In this document: one piece after another, positions 17,752 through 25,404 of the stretch | Position numbering within the stretch: position 1 is the first letter of the stretch | Layout of the letters: each line of letters opens with the position of its first letter | Virus record (IMG/VR): IMGVR_UViG_3300025889_000202 | Span: 1 to 46,193 of that record | From: a virus | Length of the DNA: 46,193 nt | Reading direction: 5' to 3' (one strand) | The notes under the pieces: generated by a model | What the model was told of the DNA's origin: nothing | What the model saw: only the letters and a program-made list of their open reading frames with translations | The model's database searches: none | Translations under genes and position numbers: made by a program

Positions 17752-17994
17752 TCAGCGGGAGCCGTGGTGAGGGGGAGCGGGCAGGGGCATCCAGTAAACC
17801 GGAGGCGGCGACACTCCGCAACGCGCCAAACCCTGATAACCGGGGACCATCCAGCCCATTGCGCCGTACCATCCGCCCTGAACGTTTCTGTCCCAACGCG
17901 CAACTGTCTGCATCGCCCGCCCAAGATCAAACCAGACGACTAGAATTTCGGTCCCATCCTTCGGCGCGCTTTCAATCGGAAGCCACTCGCTCAT
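17752..17994 (-). CDS. DUF551-like small protein
   Basis: From the ATG at 17994 the 80-residue product begins MSEWLPIESAPKDGTEILVVW and ends with a YWMPLPAPP motif, the two ends that define the DUF551-type phage proteins. The longer upstream reading is rejected because this start has a GGGAGAAG ribosome site and overlaps the previous stop by 4 bases. The function of the family is not known to me. Confidence 0.72.
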   Translation of the reverse strand: MSEWLPIESAPKDGTEILVVWFDLGRAMQTVARWDRNVQGGWYGAMGWMVPGYQGLARCGVSPPPVYWMPLPAPPHHGSR

Positions 17995-18233
17995 CCCATC
18001 TTCTCCCTGATGGCTTCCATCACTTCCGCGCTCGGGTTCGGCGTGTCGTCCCAGCGCCACCATTGCCACCAGCGTTTCGGCTTCCAGCCGCAGTGCGCAG
18101 CGTTGCGACAGGCGGTGACGCGGACCATATGAAGATCGCGGCCCTCAGTCGTCCATGAGGTCTTGCGTCCGTCCAGTCCGCTCCAGTGAACGGTCTGCTC
18201 AAACGTGTAAGGAACGTTCTGAACTTCGCTCAT
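17991..18233 (-). CDS. Hypothetical Trp-rich protein
   Basis: The 80-residue protein is not recognised. It contains CRNAAHCGWKPKRWWQWWRW, a Cys/Trp-rich cluster that could bind a metal or nucleic acid. Its stop overlaps the DUF551-like start (ATGGGATGA), so the two are co-translated. Confidence 0.5.
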   Translation of the reverse strand: MSEVQNVPYTFEQTVHWSGLDGRKTSWTTEGRDLHMVRVTACRNAAHCGWKPKRWWQWWRWDDTPNPSAEVMEAIREKMG

Positions 18234-18245
18234 CCCATCTTCTCC

Positions 18246-18587
18246 TCAGCCTGCGTCATTGCTGAACTCCGGGGCGGCTAGCGGCGTTTCACCGCCCATT
18301 CTATCCCAGTGAAATGTTACTGCGACCATCGTAAAACAAACGATGCCCAGCACTAGGACATAGAGAGTGGCGTCGTATGCTTTGTCGTGATCGCGCTCCT
18401 TTATCGCGCGAATTGCTCGAACGCTTTGCACGATAAAACAAAGCATGAGCGCCGCGAGGCTGATGTACCAGCCCCAGAACCAAAAGGCTGCTATGACGGC
18501 AACGATGCCGCCAACGGTTCCAACTACTCCGAGCAGAAAGCGAACCGTCGCTTCGCCCCAGCTACGTTCTCTCACTGTCGCGCTCAC
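18246..18587 (-). CDS. Small membrane protein, GTG start
   Basis: The likely start is GTG at 18587 because GGAGGTGA lies at ideal spacing upstream; an ATG 27 bases earlier has no such site. The 113-residue product has three hydrophobic segments (FLLGVVGTVGGIVAVIAAFWFWGW, ISLAALMLCFIVQSV and ATLYVLVLGIVCFTMVAV). Function is unknown. It overlaps the end of a 21-residue mini-gene upstream (GTGA). Confidence 0.55.
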   Translation of the reverse strand: MSATVRERSWGEATVRFLLGVVGTVGGIVAVIAAFWFWGWYISLAALMLCFIVQSVRAIRAIKERDHDKAYDATLYVLVLGIVCFTMVAVTFHWDRMGGETPLAAPEFSNDAG

Positions 18588-18649
18588 GGCTTCACCTCCG
18601 GGGCGGCATCCCACATGGCGGCGAAAGCTCGTTCCAACTTCGGGTTCAT
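18584..18649 (-). CDS. 21-residue mini-gene upstream of membrane protein
   Basis: The reading MNPKLERAFAAMWDAAPEVKP starts at 18649 with AGGAG 6 bases upstream and stops in overlap with the GTG of the next gene. Good ribosome site and stop-start overlap support translation, either as a small phage peptide or as a coupling leader. Confidence 0.4.
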   Translation of the reverse strand: MNPKLERAFAAMWDAAPEVKP

Positions 18650-18675
18650 AGATAGCTCCTGCGGGTAGAGTGGAA

Positions 18676-18735
18676 TTGTTGGGGCAAGCGTCTTATAAGA
18701 CCTTGACTCTGAATGCGGTGAGAAATCCCCAACAA
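18676..18735. other. Candidate attP region
   Basis: Immediately downstream of the integrase gene, a 9-bp inverted repeat TTGTTGGGG (18676-18684) / CCCCAACAA (18727-18735) encloses a perfect 12-bp palindrome GTCTTATAAGAC (18690-18701). Phage attP sites usually adjoin int and contain inverted core-type integrase sites. No tRNA 3' end is recognisable, so the host target cannot be named. Confidence 0.35.
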
Positions 18736-18754
18736 GTCGCGTAAGTGATTGATT

Positions 18755-19900
18755 TTATTCACCGGCTGCGTTTCCCCTAGGGACTGCCAGCGGATTTTTA
18801 GCCGCTTGATTGCGCAAGACTTTTGCCCCTGTTGGGGCAGGGGGAAGGGCCTGTTGGGGCGCCCCGTAGATGCTTGCCAGCGCTTCCGTCGCCATTCCGG
18901 CTCGTTCTGCCTTGGCCGTATAGGTCGCGGCTTGCTGGTGCGTCGAGTGCCCGAGCACGGCCATGATCTGGTGAGGCGTGCAACCTGCCTCGGCCATTCG
19001 CGCCGCAGCGGCCTTCCTGAGCCCGTGGAATGAGCATCTGGGGTGAACCCCTGCCTCCCGGCACCATTCCCGAAACTTGTTCTGTAGGCCCTTCCCCTGC
19101 TTGAAGGGCAGGCCATAGCCTGTCTCCAGGTAGGTCAGGCCCTTGCCCTGCCATGCGTCCAGCGCAGCCCGCAAGGGCGGCACAATGGGAATATCCACTT
19201 CGACAGCCCGGCGCCCGGCGTTCTTCGCCTGTGTGAACCGGAGCCGTCCGTCGCGCTCGTGGACGCGGCCAATCCTGACAGCATCCCCAATCCGCTGCGC
19301 CGTGTAGATCCCCAGCGCATAGGCTGTCCGCGCCTGCGTTCCCAGCGGGTGGCGGGCCTCATAGGCCGCGCAATCCTCCGCGGTCCACGTCCGGTGGCCG
19401 TCGCTCTTGTGCTTCTTGCGGCGCACGCCTGCGGTGGGGTCCAGCGTCACCAGTTCCTCGTCTATGGCGTGGCGGTAGACAGCACGCAGGGCTGAAAGCA
19501 ATTCCTTGCCGGCCGCGAACTCCCGTTCCTTGATCGCCCTGCGGATGATCTGCGGATCAATCACGGCAGGCATCTGCCCGATCTTGGCCGTGAGCTTGTC
19601 CAGCAGCCTTTCGCGCGGGGCCTGCGTCAAGCGGCTGAGCGCGCGAAACTCGGGGCTGATGAGGTAGGACCGGACAATATAGGCAAACGTTCCCCGGCGC
19701 GGCTTCATCGGCTTGGCGTCTGCGGATGCTTCCCCATTCCTGGCGGCGAAGTAGGCGAGGGCAAACGCCTCGCTTTCGATGTCATCGGGAAGGCGGATCT
19801 TCTGTTGGCCGCGAATGCGGAAGTAGAAGCGGACCTTGCCATATCGGTCCACGTCGCGGTGTACGTGCTTCCAGTTACCGAGCGCCATGGCCGCCTTCAT
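18755..19900 (-). CDS. int: Tyrosine recombinase integrase
   Basis: The 381-residue protein is a tyrosine-family site-specific recombinase that joins attP and attB and, with an excisionase, reverses this. An N-terminal arm-binding region (RYGKVRFYFRIRGQ) precedes a SAM-like core-binding domain (about 70-160). The catalytic domain shows Arg203 (YTAQRIGDAVRI), His292 and Arg295 (FHGLRKA), His318 (VLGHST) and nucleophile Tyr327 (AATYTAK). All key residues are present, so it should be active. It overlaps the AlpA/Xis-like gene by 4 bases and adjoins the candidate attP. Confidence 0.93.
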   Translation of the reverse strand: MKAAMALGNWKHVHRDVDRYGKVRFYFRIRGQQKIRLPDDIESEAFALAYFAARNGEASADAKPMKPRRGTFAYIVRSYLISPEFRALSRLTQAPRERLLDKLTAKIGQMPAVIDPQIIRRAIKEREFAAGKELLSALRAVYRHAIDEELVTLDPTAGVRRKKHKSDGHRTWTAEDCAAYEARHPLGTQARTAYALGIYTAQRIGDAVRIGRVHERDGRLRFTQAKNAGRRAVEVDIPIVPPLRAALDAWQGKGLTYLETGYGLPFKQGKGLQNKFREWCREAGVHPRCSFHGLRKAAAARMAEAGCTPHQIMAVLGHSTHQQAATYTAKAERAGMATEALASIYGAPQQALPPAPTGAKVLRNQAAKNPLAVPRGNAAGE

Positions 19901-20109
19901 ATCTTAACCCCAGCCCAAGGGTTAGCGGAGACGGTTGGCAATTCGTAAAGCGTTTCCTCCAGCTCAGTTCGCAGCCAGAAAAGGCGGCGTGTGTCAGGGT
20001 ATTGACGCGCCTTAGGCATGTGGCCGCGCTCAACCAGCTTGTCGAAGGTCGCAGGGGAAACCCCGACGAACTCGGCAGCCTGTCTGCGATTGAGCGCGGC
20101 GGGGCTCAT
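19897..20109 (-). CDS. AlpA/excisionase-like helix-turn-helix protein
   Basis: The 70-residue product carries a MerR/AlpA-type winged helix-turn-helix: LNRRQAAEFVGVSPATFDKLV followed by a basic wing (PKARQYPDTRRLFWLRTELE). Its ATGA overlap with int is the usual xis-int arrangement, so it is probably the recombination directionality factor or a regulator of int. Confidence 0.75.
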   Translation of the reverse strand: MSPAALNRRQAAEFVGVSPATFDKLVERGHMPKARQYPDTRRLFWLRTELEETLYELPTVSANPWAGVKI

Positions 20110-20137
20110 CCACCGCCTCCAAGAACTGCGCGGGCGC

Positions 20138-20398
20138 TCATTCTCCGTCCCTTCCTGCTGCTAGATATGCTGCGATAGCGTCGGCCAGTTTGTCGCGCAG
20201 ACTGAACGATGTTGAGCCGCGATAAATTCCTTCAGCCACCTCCAGCGCCTTCTCATCCACCCCCGCCAGCTTCGCCTTCAGCGCGGCGTTTTCTGCTTCG
20301 AGGAAGGCGAGGCGGTCAGCGGCTTCGCACTTATAACAGCGCCCATCGCAGTAACAGTCCGCGAGAAGATGCTCGATCAGCTCTTGCGTCGTGCTCAT
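20138..20398 (-). CDS. Small hypothetical protein with Cys cluster
   Basis: The 86-residue protein starts with a Cys-rich segment (CYCDGRCYKCEAADRL) that may bind zinc, followed by a short coiled coil (FLEAENAALKAKL). Function is not recognised. It overlaps the ImmA-like gene by 4 bases. Confidence 0.5.
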   Translation of the reverse strand: MSTTQELIEHLLADCYCDGRCYKCEAADRLAFLEAENAALKAKLAGVDEKALEVAEGIYRGSTSFSLRDKLADAIAAYLAAGRDGE

Positions 20399-20610
20399 TG
20401 ACTTGTCCTCGCAAACAGCTGCCCCAGCCGAAATGCCATCAGCGCATTCGGCACCCTGTAGCGCTTCGCAAGACGCTCTATTTTGTGGTCATCGAGGAGA
20501 TCAACGCCAGCAGCGTCGCGGCGCACCCACTCCTCTGGCATTAGGAGTTCAATCGCAAAGGCGTTAGCCTCCGCGTCTAGTTGATCCCAGTCAACATCAA
20601 GGTCTGTCAT
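20395..20610 (-). CDS. ImmA/IrrE-like C-terminal fragment without HExxH
   Basis: The 71-residue protein contains DAEANAFAIELLMPEEWV and a closing helix pair, IERLAKRYRVPNALMAFRLGQL. These match the region that follows the zinc motif in ImmA/IrrE metallopeptidases, the enzymes that cleave phage-type repressors. The upstream HExxH segment is absent, both in this gene and in the neighbouring gene. It may be a non-catalytic repressor-binding remnant or a partner protein. It has its own start and overlaps both neighbours, so it looks like a maintained gene rather than debris. Confidence 0.6.
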   Translation of the reverse strand: MTDLDVDWDQLDAEANAFAIELLMPEEWVRRDAAGVDLLDDHKIERLAKRYRVPNALMAFRLGQLFARTSQ

Positions 20611-20918
20611 GACCGGGGCTCCTGTGGCTCAAGCGGGAGAAGCGAAAAAACGCAGTAGCCGGGTTCGATGCCGAACTGCCCGCCTTGCAGGATTGGGCCA
20701 ACGCGGAAGGTCAGAGTCCCGCTTGGCATTGGGTAGCTGGAAGTGTCGCCACGTTGGTCTTTGTAGCAGCGTGCGGTCGGCTCACCGTCAAATCGATAGA
20801 GCTTTACGATGTCGCCCGCTTGGAAGAACCTGTCGTTCTTGCGAACCTCAAATAGTTTTTCGCCGCGTTGTACCGCATCCCAATACGCGGTCCATGTCTT
20901 GAGTTCGTGCGTAGCCAT
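20607..20918 (-). CDS. ASCH/DUF3850-like protein
   Basis: The 103-residue protein begins HELKTWTAYWDAVQRGEKLFE followed by VRKNDRFFQAGDIVKLYRFD, the hallmark of the DUF3850/ASCH-like small RNA- or nucleotide-binding family found in phages. It ends with a GGQFGIEPGYCVFSLLPL strand pair typical of that fold. Role in the phage is unknown. Confidence 0.72.
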   Translation of the reverse strand: MATHELKTWTAYWDAVQRGEKLFEVRKNDRFFQAGDIVKLYRFDGEPTARCYKDQRGDTSSYPMPSGTLTFRVGPILQGGQFGIEPGYCVFSLLPLEPQEPRS

Positions 20919-21827
20919 CTACCCCTCCCCACGCTTGGTTACTGCCAGCTTGTTGCGGACGTAGGCGTACATGGCCGCGAATGTCTGGCGATGCAGGCCA
21001 TCCATCGTCATTGAGTAGGGCGGCTGTTTGGCTGGCGTGTATTTCGTTTCGCCATGCGCCTTATCGTGCTCGTCCAGCAACTCCCGCAGCGCCTCCAGCC
21101 CCTCGTCTCGCGCTGGCGTCGGGGGCGAAGCGGACAGACGATCCACAACCGTGTCGATCAGATCGCAGGCTTCGTATTCGCCTTGCTCTGTGAGATAGTT
21201 GGCGAGCTTCTTGAGCTTGGCCATCAGCCCCGTCGAGATGGTCGCGCCGGGCGTCGCAAAGGGCAGGCCGTCCAGAAGCGACCGCATGCTGACGCACTCT
21301 GGCCGATGCGGGATCGCCTCGCCTTCGCGGCCAACTGACGGACAGCGCGCGGAACAGAACTCAGGCTGCGCAAGGTGGAGATAGTCGAGTGCCAGATCGG
21401 CGAGCGCGGCCTCGTCCCCCGCAGGCGCCTGAAGGGCTGAGAGCGCGGCGCGGGCATCTTCATACGCGCACATCTCGTCAAACTCGTCAGCCTCAAGAGA
21501 GGCGCGGCCAGCGATTTCGCGCTTGCGTTGCACGATGTTCTTAAGGATCGCCCTCGCCACCCTCTCCACCACATCATCAGGCGCGGCGCGGGATGCTTCA
21601 AAGGCGGTGAGGGCTTCGCGTGCCTGTCTAAACGCGCCAACCCAAAGCGTGTGGTCGGGCGAAAGGTCTGGCATACCTTTGCGCTGATGCGATGTCTGGA
21701 TGCTGACAACTGTATCGTCAGTCTCCTCGCGCCAGTCCTGTGATGGATGGTCTACGTTTTCTTGCGCCACTAGACTATCTGCGAACGGCCGCAGCGCATC
21801 AGCTAGCTGTTGAGTTACGTCTGTCAC
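20919..21827 (-). CDS. Hypothetical accessory protein of modular composition
   Basis: The 302-residue protein looks like several short phage modules joined together. It has an N-terminal LADALRPFADSL-like motif, a PDHTLWVGAFRQAREAL stretch, a middle Cys pair (CSARCPSV...RPEC) and a C-terminal helical part ending in MYAYVRNKLAV. Such mosaic proteins are frequent in accessory early operons. No enzyme motif is visible. Confidence 0.5.
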   Translation of the reverse strand: MTDVTQQLADALRPFADSLVAQENVDHPSQDWREETDDTVVSIQTSHQRKGMPDLSPDHTLWVGAFRQAREALTAFEASRAAPDDVVERVARAILKNIVQRKREIAGRASLEADEFDEMCAYEDARAALSALQAPAGDEAALADLALDYLHLAQPEFCSARCPSVGREGEAIPHRPECVSMRSLLDGLPFATPGATISTGLMAKLKKLANYLTEQGEYEACDLIDTVVDRLSASPPTPARDEGLEALRELLDEHDKAHGETKYTPAKQPPYSMTMDGLHRQTFAAMYAYVRNKLAVTKRGEG

Positions 21828-22213
21828 TTGGGTTGCTCCTGAGTGGGGAGGGTGAAGCCGATCAAATTTGCGGCTGCCTGTAGCGCCTCAATCGTCAGTC
21901 CTTCTGGCAATCGGTAGTGTGTCGCCTGCCCACAGAAGTCCGACCAGCACCGAACAAGATGGCGACGCTTGCGCTCCGCTTCGATTGTCTCGGTCATGTG
22001 CTCGCGAGATAGGTATACCTCGCCGTACAAGCGATCATCATCATGTACGCGCAGGTCATCGAGTGCTACACGGGCAATGCTTTTCCATGTGTCCCCGTAC
22101 TCGATAGTTGCCCACAGTCTTCCGAGCTTGGTGACAACCGCCTCGCCATGGACTTCGCCTCTGTATGCGAGGACAAGTTTCTGGCCGACCTCAAGGCCGT
22201 GTATGTTGTTCAT
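21824..22213 (-). CDS. Hypothetical protein
   Basis: The 129-residue protein is not recognised. Its N-terminus (GLEVGQKLVLAYRGEVHGEAVVTKLGRLWATIEY) suggests a small beta-barrel of the SH3/KOW type. The C-terminus is helical with a Cys pair. It overlaps both neighbouring genes by 4 bases. Confidence 0.5.
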   Translation of the reverse strand: MNNIHGLEVGQKLVLAYRGEVHGEAVVTKLGRLWATIEYGDTWKSIARVALDDLRVHDDDRLYGEVYLSREHMTETIEAERKRRHLVRCWSDFCGQATHYRLPEGLTIEALQAAANLIGFTLPTQEQPK

Positions 22214-22605
22214 CTCGGCACTACCTTTCCGCTCACAGTCCGTTTGAATTTCGCGTCACGCCTGAACCCCGCGCTCTCAATAGTCCGGCGCGACTGGATC
22301 TGCGGGCCACGTTCGGCGCGGCGCGATGCCTGGCTAGACGTTGTGCCGTTCAGCCGCTTGGTCTTGGCGATCCGGCCCTTGTCGGTCTTGTCTTTGGGCT
22401 TTGTGCAGGGAAGGCACCAGAGAGCGCGGTTGCTGAGTTCGTTGGTCCCGCCTAGGTGTAGCGCGTGCAGATGCTCATCGCGGACCTTGCCGCGTTTCAG
22501 CTTGCAGCCGCACTTTGCGCACTTGCCGCCTTGGGCAAGGAAGAGAACTGCGAACTCCCAACGTGTGAGGGGGCGGCGCTTCACGGGGGCGGGGATTTCA
22601 GGCAT
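22210..22605 (-). CDS. HNH endonuclease
   Basis: The 131-residue protein has a compact HNH motif: CAKCGCKL, then DEHLHALHLGGTNELSNRALWC and CLPC, giving the zinc cysteines and the H-N-H order. The C-terminal half is basic and probably disordered. Such small HNH proteins occur in phage early operons and may nick DNA or help recombination. It lies close to NinB and the Rad52-type gene, which supports a role in DNA processing. Confidence 0.75.
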   Translation of the reverse strand: MPEIPAPVKRRPLTRWEFAVLFLAQGGKCAKCGCKLKRGKVRDEHLHALHLGGTNELSNRALWCLPCTKPKDKTDKGRIAKTKRLNGTTSSQASRRAERGPQIQSRRTIESAGFRRDAKFKRTVSGKVVPR

Positions 22606-22870
22606 TGCCAGCCGTCTCCCCGCTAAGCACAGCCAACGAAGTCATTAGCCGCACGTATTCGTCCTGAAGTCGCAGAAGGCTTTCACGCACCATAACAGCG
22701 CGGTTTACCTCATCGCTCCACTCGCCAGCGCCGACTGTGGCGCCGCCAGTGTTGTCCGTGGCGCTGACCATGACAACGCATTCAAAACCTTTGCGCGAAA
22801 GGCGCTCAATCAGCTTGTTGACTTCCGCTAAGACAACCTTTTCCTGATGGCTTTGGTTCCCAATGCTCAT
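22598..22870 (-). CDS. Hypothetical protein
   Basis: The 90-residue helical protein is not recognised. It has a strong ribosome site (GGAGGGCGGG) before the ATG at 22870 and overlaps the HNH gene by 8 bases. No domain is visible. Confidence 0.48.
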   Translation of the reverse strand: MSIGNQSHQEKVVLAEVNKLIERLSRKGFECVVMVSATDNTGGATVGAGEWSDEVNRAVMVRESLLRLQDEYVRLMTSLAVLSGETAGNA

Positions 22871-22900
22871 CCCGCCCTCCGCAATCCTTGCGCTAGAAAC

Positions 22901-23311
22901 TCAAACATCCGCATGCTCTTTGAATTTGACGCCCCGCTGCGCACCGAATGCTGAGATAAGCTCCATGCAGTCGGACATCTCGGAGACGGAAAGCTCTGAC
23001 GAGCGGACGCCAAGGTCATAGAAGCCCGTCCCATCTTCGTTCGGCACAACAAGCGTTTCGCGCTTGAACATGGCGAGAAAAAACCGCTTCCAGTTCTCCG
23101 GTGACATGCGGATCGGGCGCCCGAACACGTCGGTCCAGCCGATCTGTCTGGCAACGTCCCCGATCATGGCGTGAAAGCGTGCGTTCTGATCCAGCGTGCG
23201 CTTGGGATCGGTGAACGTGACGCGCGTTTCCTTTTCTGCCGTGAGGCAGAGCTGGGCAGCTTCGCGCCGCTTCTCATCGTTCCACAGGACCAGAAGCTTG
23301 CGGCTCATCAT
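22901..23311 (-). CDS. ninB: NinB-like recombination protein
   Basis: The 136-residue product matches the NinB (lambda Orf) family, which binds single-stranded DNA and SSB and helps load annealing proteins during phage recombination. Typical segments are DPKRTLDQNARFHAMIGDVA, a WKRFFLAMFKRE helix, DGTGFYDLGVRSSELSV and the closing AFGAQRGVKF. Two adjacent ATGs (23311 and 23308) could serve as start. It directly follows the Rad52-type gene with a 4-base overlap, a natural functional pair. Confidence 0.85.
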   Translation of the reverse strand: MMSRKLLVLWNDEKRREAAQLCLTAEKETRVTFTDPKRTLDQNARFHAMIGDVARQIGWTDVFGRPIRMSPENWKRFFLAMFKRETLVVPNEDGTGFYDLGVRSSELSVSEMSDCMELISAFGAQRGVKFKEHADV

Positions 23312-24069
23312 TCAGCCGCCTGCATCATGGCCGTCAGACGGCCCAGCGCCAGCGTGCGCGCCTCCTGTACGCGGTTGTACTCGCGCGGATAGTGCTCTTT
23401 CAGTTGGGTCAGCGTCCGAACAGCGTTCTTCATCAACGCATCGACGGCTTCGGCATCCGGCGCTTTCTCGATCTTCTCGATCAGGCCATTCGCGCGTTTC
23501 TTGTGCTCGGGAACCGGAAGCGGGGCGGGGGCCTCATCCTCTTCCTGGCCCTCGTCGTCGCCCTCATTGTCATTGACGATCTGCGACGGACCGACATTGG
23601 CGCGTGTCTTGTCATAGAGCGCAAGGCCGAACTGATTGCCGAACGTGACCAGCGCCCGCTTCATGGCGTCCGTCTCGGCCTCCTTGATGGCGCTTTCTAT
23701 GGCCTCCCCCAGAGCATTGTCGCGGGCAAAGCCCGAGCCAAAGCCGATGCCTTCGCGCGACCGGGCGCCACCTTCACCGTGAACCGTGACGCGGACCTTG
23801 GCGACGCAGCCGACGCGCCATTGCTTTTCGGTGCGGTTGTTCTTCGTCACGTCAACAAGGTCGCGGTTCGTCTCGCGCCACTCGACCAGCTCACGCTCCC
23901 ATGCGCCGAAGCCAAAGATCCGGTTGGCTTCCGCGATGGCGTGCCAGCCCTCGATGTAGGACAGCGACTGCCCGGCCTGCGAGCGTTTGGCGACGTGCTT
24001 GGGGTTAAGGTTGTCCGCGAGGAGCTTCTGCTGCTCGCCTGAGAAAATATCGGGCTTCACTTCTTCCAC
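23308..24069 (-). CDS. Rad52-type single-strand annealing protein
   Basis: The 253-residue protein belongs to the phage Rad52/22-like annealing family. Hallmarks are SLSYIEGWHAIAEANRIFGF (residues about 36-55), GAWERE, and the EAETDAMKRALVTFGNQFGL stretch near residues 130-149, followed by ALYDK. The C-terminal part is acidic (about 165-185) and then a helical region, perhaps the SSB-contact tail. It anneals complementary strands in phage recombination and replication-fork repair. It overlaps the Gp157-like gene by 13 bases and NinB by 4. No partner exonuclease is recognised nearby. Confidence 0.88.
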   Translation of the reverse strand: MEEVKPDIFSGEQQKLLADNLNPKHVAKRSQAGQSLSYIEGWHAIAEANRIFGFGAWERELVEWRETNRDLVDVTKNNRTEKQWRVGCVAKVRVTVHGEGGARSREGIGFGSGFARDNALGEAIESAIKEAETDAMKRALVTFGNQFGLALYDKTRANVGPSQIVNDNEGDDEGQEEDEAPAPLPVPEHKKRANGLIEKIEKAPDAEAVDALMKNAVRTLTQLKEHYPREYNRVQEARTLALGRLTAMMQAAE

Positions 24070-24449
24070 TCCACTTTCAGGGTTTCGGATTGTTCGATCT
24101 TGCAGCCGGGGACGGCCATGCCGGACATGACGCGGGCCTTGATGCGGGCGTCATTGCGGCTCGGCTCAAGGTCAAAGAACTCGTCTGGCACAGCGTCGGG
24201 GTCTTCCACCTTCAGCTTCGGCGGCGTCTTCACGATGGACACTTTCGCCAGCGGCGAGGCGTCTTGAGCAACGCCAGCGGACTGCATAAGCTCGCGGATG
24301 CGGTCGCGCTGATCGGCGGCGCGGTCGGCAACGGCCTTGCGGTTTTCCTTGGCTTCCTTCTCAGCCTGGATCGCTGCGCGTTCTTCGGCTTCAATTGCCG
24401 ACAGTTCTTCGATCATCGAGGCGAGAGGCCAGTTTGCGCTGTCAGCCAT
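24057..24449 (-). CDS. Gp157-like protein
   Basis: The ATG at 24449 is chosen because GGAGG lies just upstream and the frame opens MADSANWPLASM; an earlier ATG at 24470 lacks a ribosome site. The 130-residue product has an Ala/Glu-rich coiled coil (about 15-60), then SIVKTPPKLKVEDPDAVPDE and a closing AVPGCKIEQSETLKVEW, the order seen in the Siphovirus Gp157 family often found next to annealing genes. Biochemical function is not established to my knowledge. Confidence 0.72.
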   Translation of the reverse strand: MADSANWPLASMIEELSAIEAEERAAIQAEKEAKENRKAVADRAADQRDRIRELMQSAGVAQDASPLAKVSIVKTPPKLKVEDPDAVPDEFFDLEPSRNDARIKARVMSGMAVPGCKIEQSETLKVEWKK

Positions 24450-24450
24450 C

Positions 24451-24573
24451 TTACTTCCTCCAAGGATCAAAAGGTTTAGCCCCGCGCCGTTCTGTCAGCG
24501 CGCACAGGGCAATGATTGCGGCGAGAATGAAGACGAGCGCGTATGCGATGGGGTGGAACAGCATTTCGCTCAT
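24451..24573 (-). CDS. 40-residue single-pass membrane protein
   Basis: The reading MSEMLFHPIAYALVFILAAI... carries one hydrophobic segment (residues about 8-27) and a basic tail ending KPFDPWRK. Its start overlaps the preceding stop (ATGA), and its stop lies 1 base before the Gp157-like start. Tight packing supports a real small gene. Confidence 0.5.
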   Translation of the reverse strand: MSEMLFHPIAYALVFILAAIIALCALTERRGAKPFDPWRK

Positions 24574-24797
24574 TCGGGTTTCCCCGCGAGGCCGCAGTAG
24601 CCGGGACGTTTTCCGGGCTCGCCGAAGCGCTTATCTTCGCGCCACGACATGCAGGCAGAGCCGATGCATTCAGATCCTATGTGCCGCCCACCCTCTGTCC
24701 TGTTCGGGGCGGCGGCATACCCGTATGACGTGGTGCTCCAGACCCGCGCAAACGGGCACCACCTCTCTTTAGCTTCTTTTTCCGTGTACGTGCTCAT
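24570..24797 (-). CDS. Small Cys-containing hypothetical protein
   Basis: The 75-residue protein contains RWCPFARV, IGSECIGSACMSWR and GYCGLAGKP, a set of conserved-looking Cys and Trp positions found in small phage proteins of unknown role. Zinc binding is possible. It overlaps both neighbours by 4 bases. Confidence 0.58.
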   Translation of the reverse strand: MSTYTEKEAKERWCPFARVWSTTSYGYAAAPNRTEGGRHIGSECIGSACMSWREDKRFGEPGKRPGYCGLAGKPE

Positions 24798-25021
24798 TTC
24801 CGCACCACCAGTTCCACGACCTTGCTGTCCGCCTTGATGGCGATGCGTTCATAGTCCCGCGCCATCGCTGCGCTGAGCTTCTCCAGCAAGTCGGCCCGTT
24901 GCTCTGCCATGCGTGCGGCTTGTTCGACTCCGTGGACAGCTGCGTCCATCCTGCGCAATGAACGCAGCAGGGCGTCTGTGGAGCGAGAGCGGCGGAAGTT
25001 CACGGGGATGATGTTGGTCAT
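24794..25021 (-). CDS. Small coiled-coil protein
   Basis: The 75-residue protein is a basic N-terminus (NFRRSRSTDALLRSLRRMD) followed by a helical coiled coil (EQAARMAEQRADLLEKLSAA). Function is not recognised. It overlaps both neighbours by 4 bases. Confidence 0.48.
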   Translation of the reverse strand: MTNIIPVNFRRSRSTDALLRSLRRMDAAVHGVEQAARMAEQRADLLEKLSAAMARDYERIAIKADSKVVELVVRK

Positions 25022-25404
25022 TTGGTGCGCTCAGCTTTCACCAGCGCCACGAAATCCGCGCGCTCAGCAGGCGTCATGTTATGGATGTTGCTGAGGTTCG
25101 ACATTCGGTCGAAAATGTCGGACTTCACCTTCGCGACCCCTTCGCTGAAGCGGACGCCACGCTCTATGATTGCGGTGCGCCAGTACAAGTAATCCGCAGG
25201 GGTCAGCACAATGCCGGGAGCAAATTCCTTGCCATCAGGCCCAACAGCTTTAACGCTTAACCTTCCGAATGCTTTCGATACCTCAGGGCCAGACGCGACC
25301 ACGAGCGTTTCGAGGAAGTCCAGAAACTCTAAATGTTCAGCCGTGGCTCGTGCGGATGCACCGTTGACGAGTTCAACAAGCCTCAAGATTGTTCCCTTGC
25401 TCAC
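25018..25404 (-). CDS. Hypothetical protein, GTG start
   Basis: The probable start is GTG at 25404, which overlaps the previous stop (GTGA); the longer ATG reading would run through the neighbouring gene. The 128-residue product is mainly helical (GTILRLVELVNGASARATAE) with a short beta segment (KAVGPDGKEFAPGIVLTPADY). No domain is recognised. Confidence 0.5.
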   Translation of the reverse strand: MSKGTILRLVELVNGASARATAEHLEFLDFLETLVVASGPEVSKAFGRLSVKAVGPDGKEFAPGIVLTPADYLYWRTAIIERGVRFSEGVAKVKSDIFDRMSNLSNIHNMTPAERADFVALVKAERTK

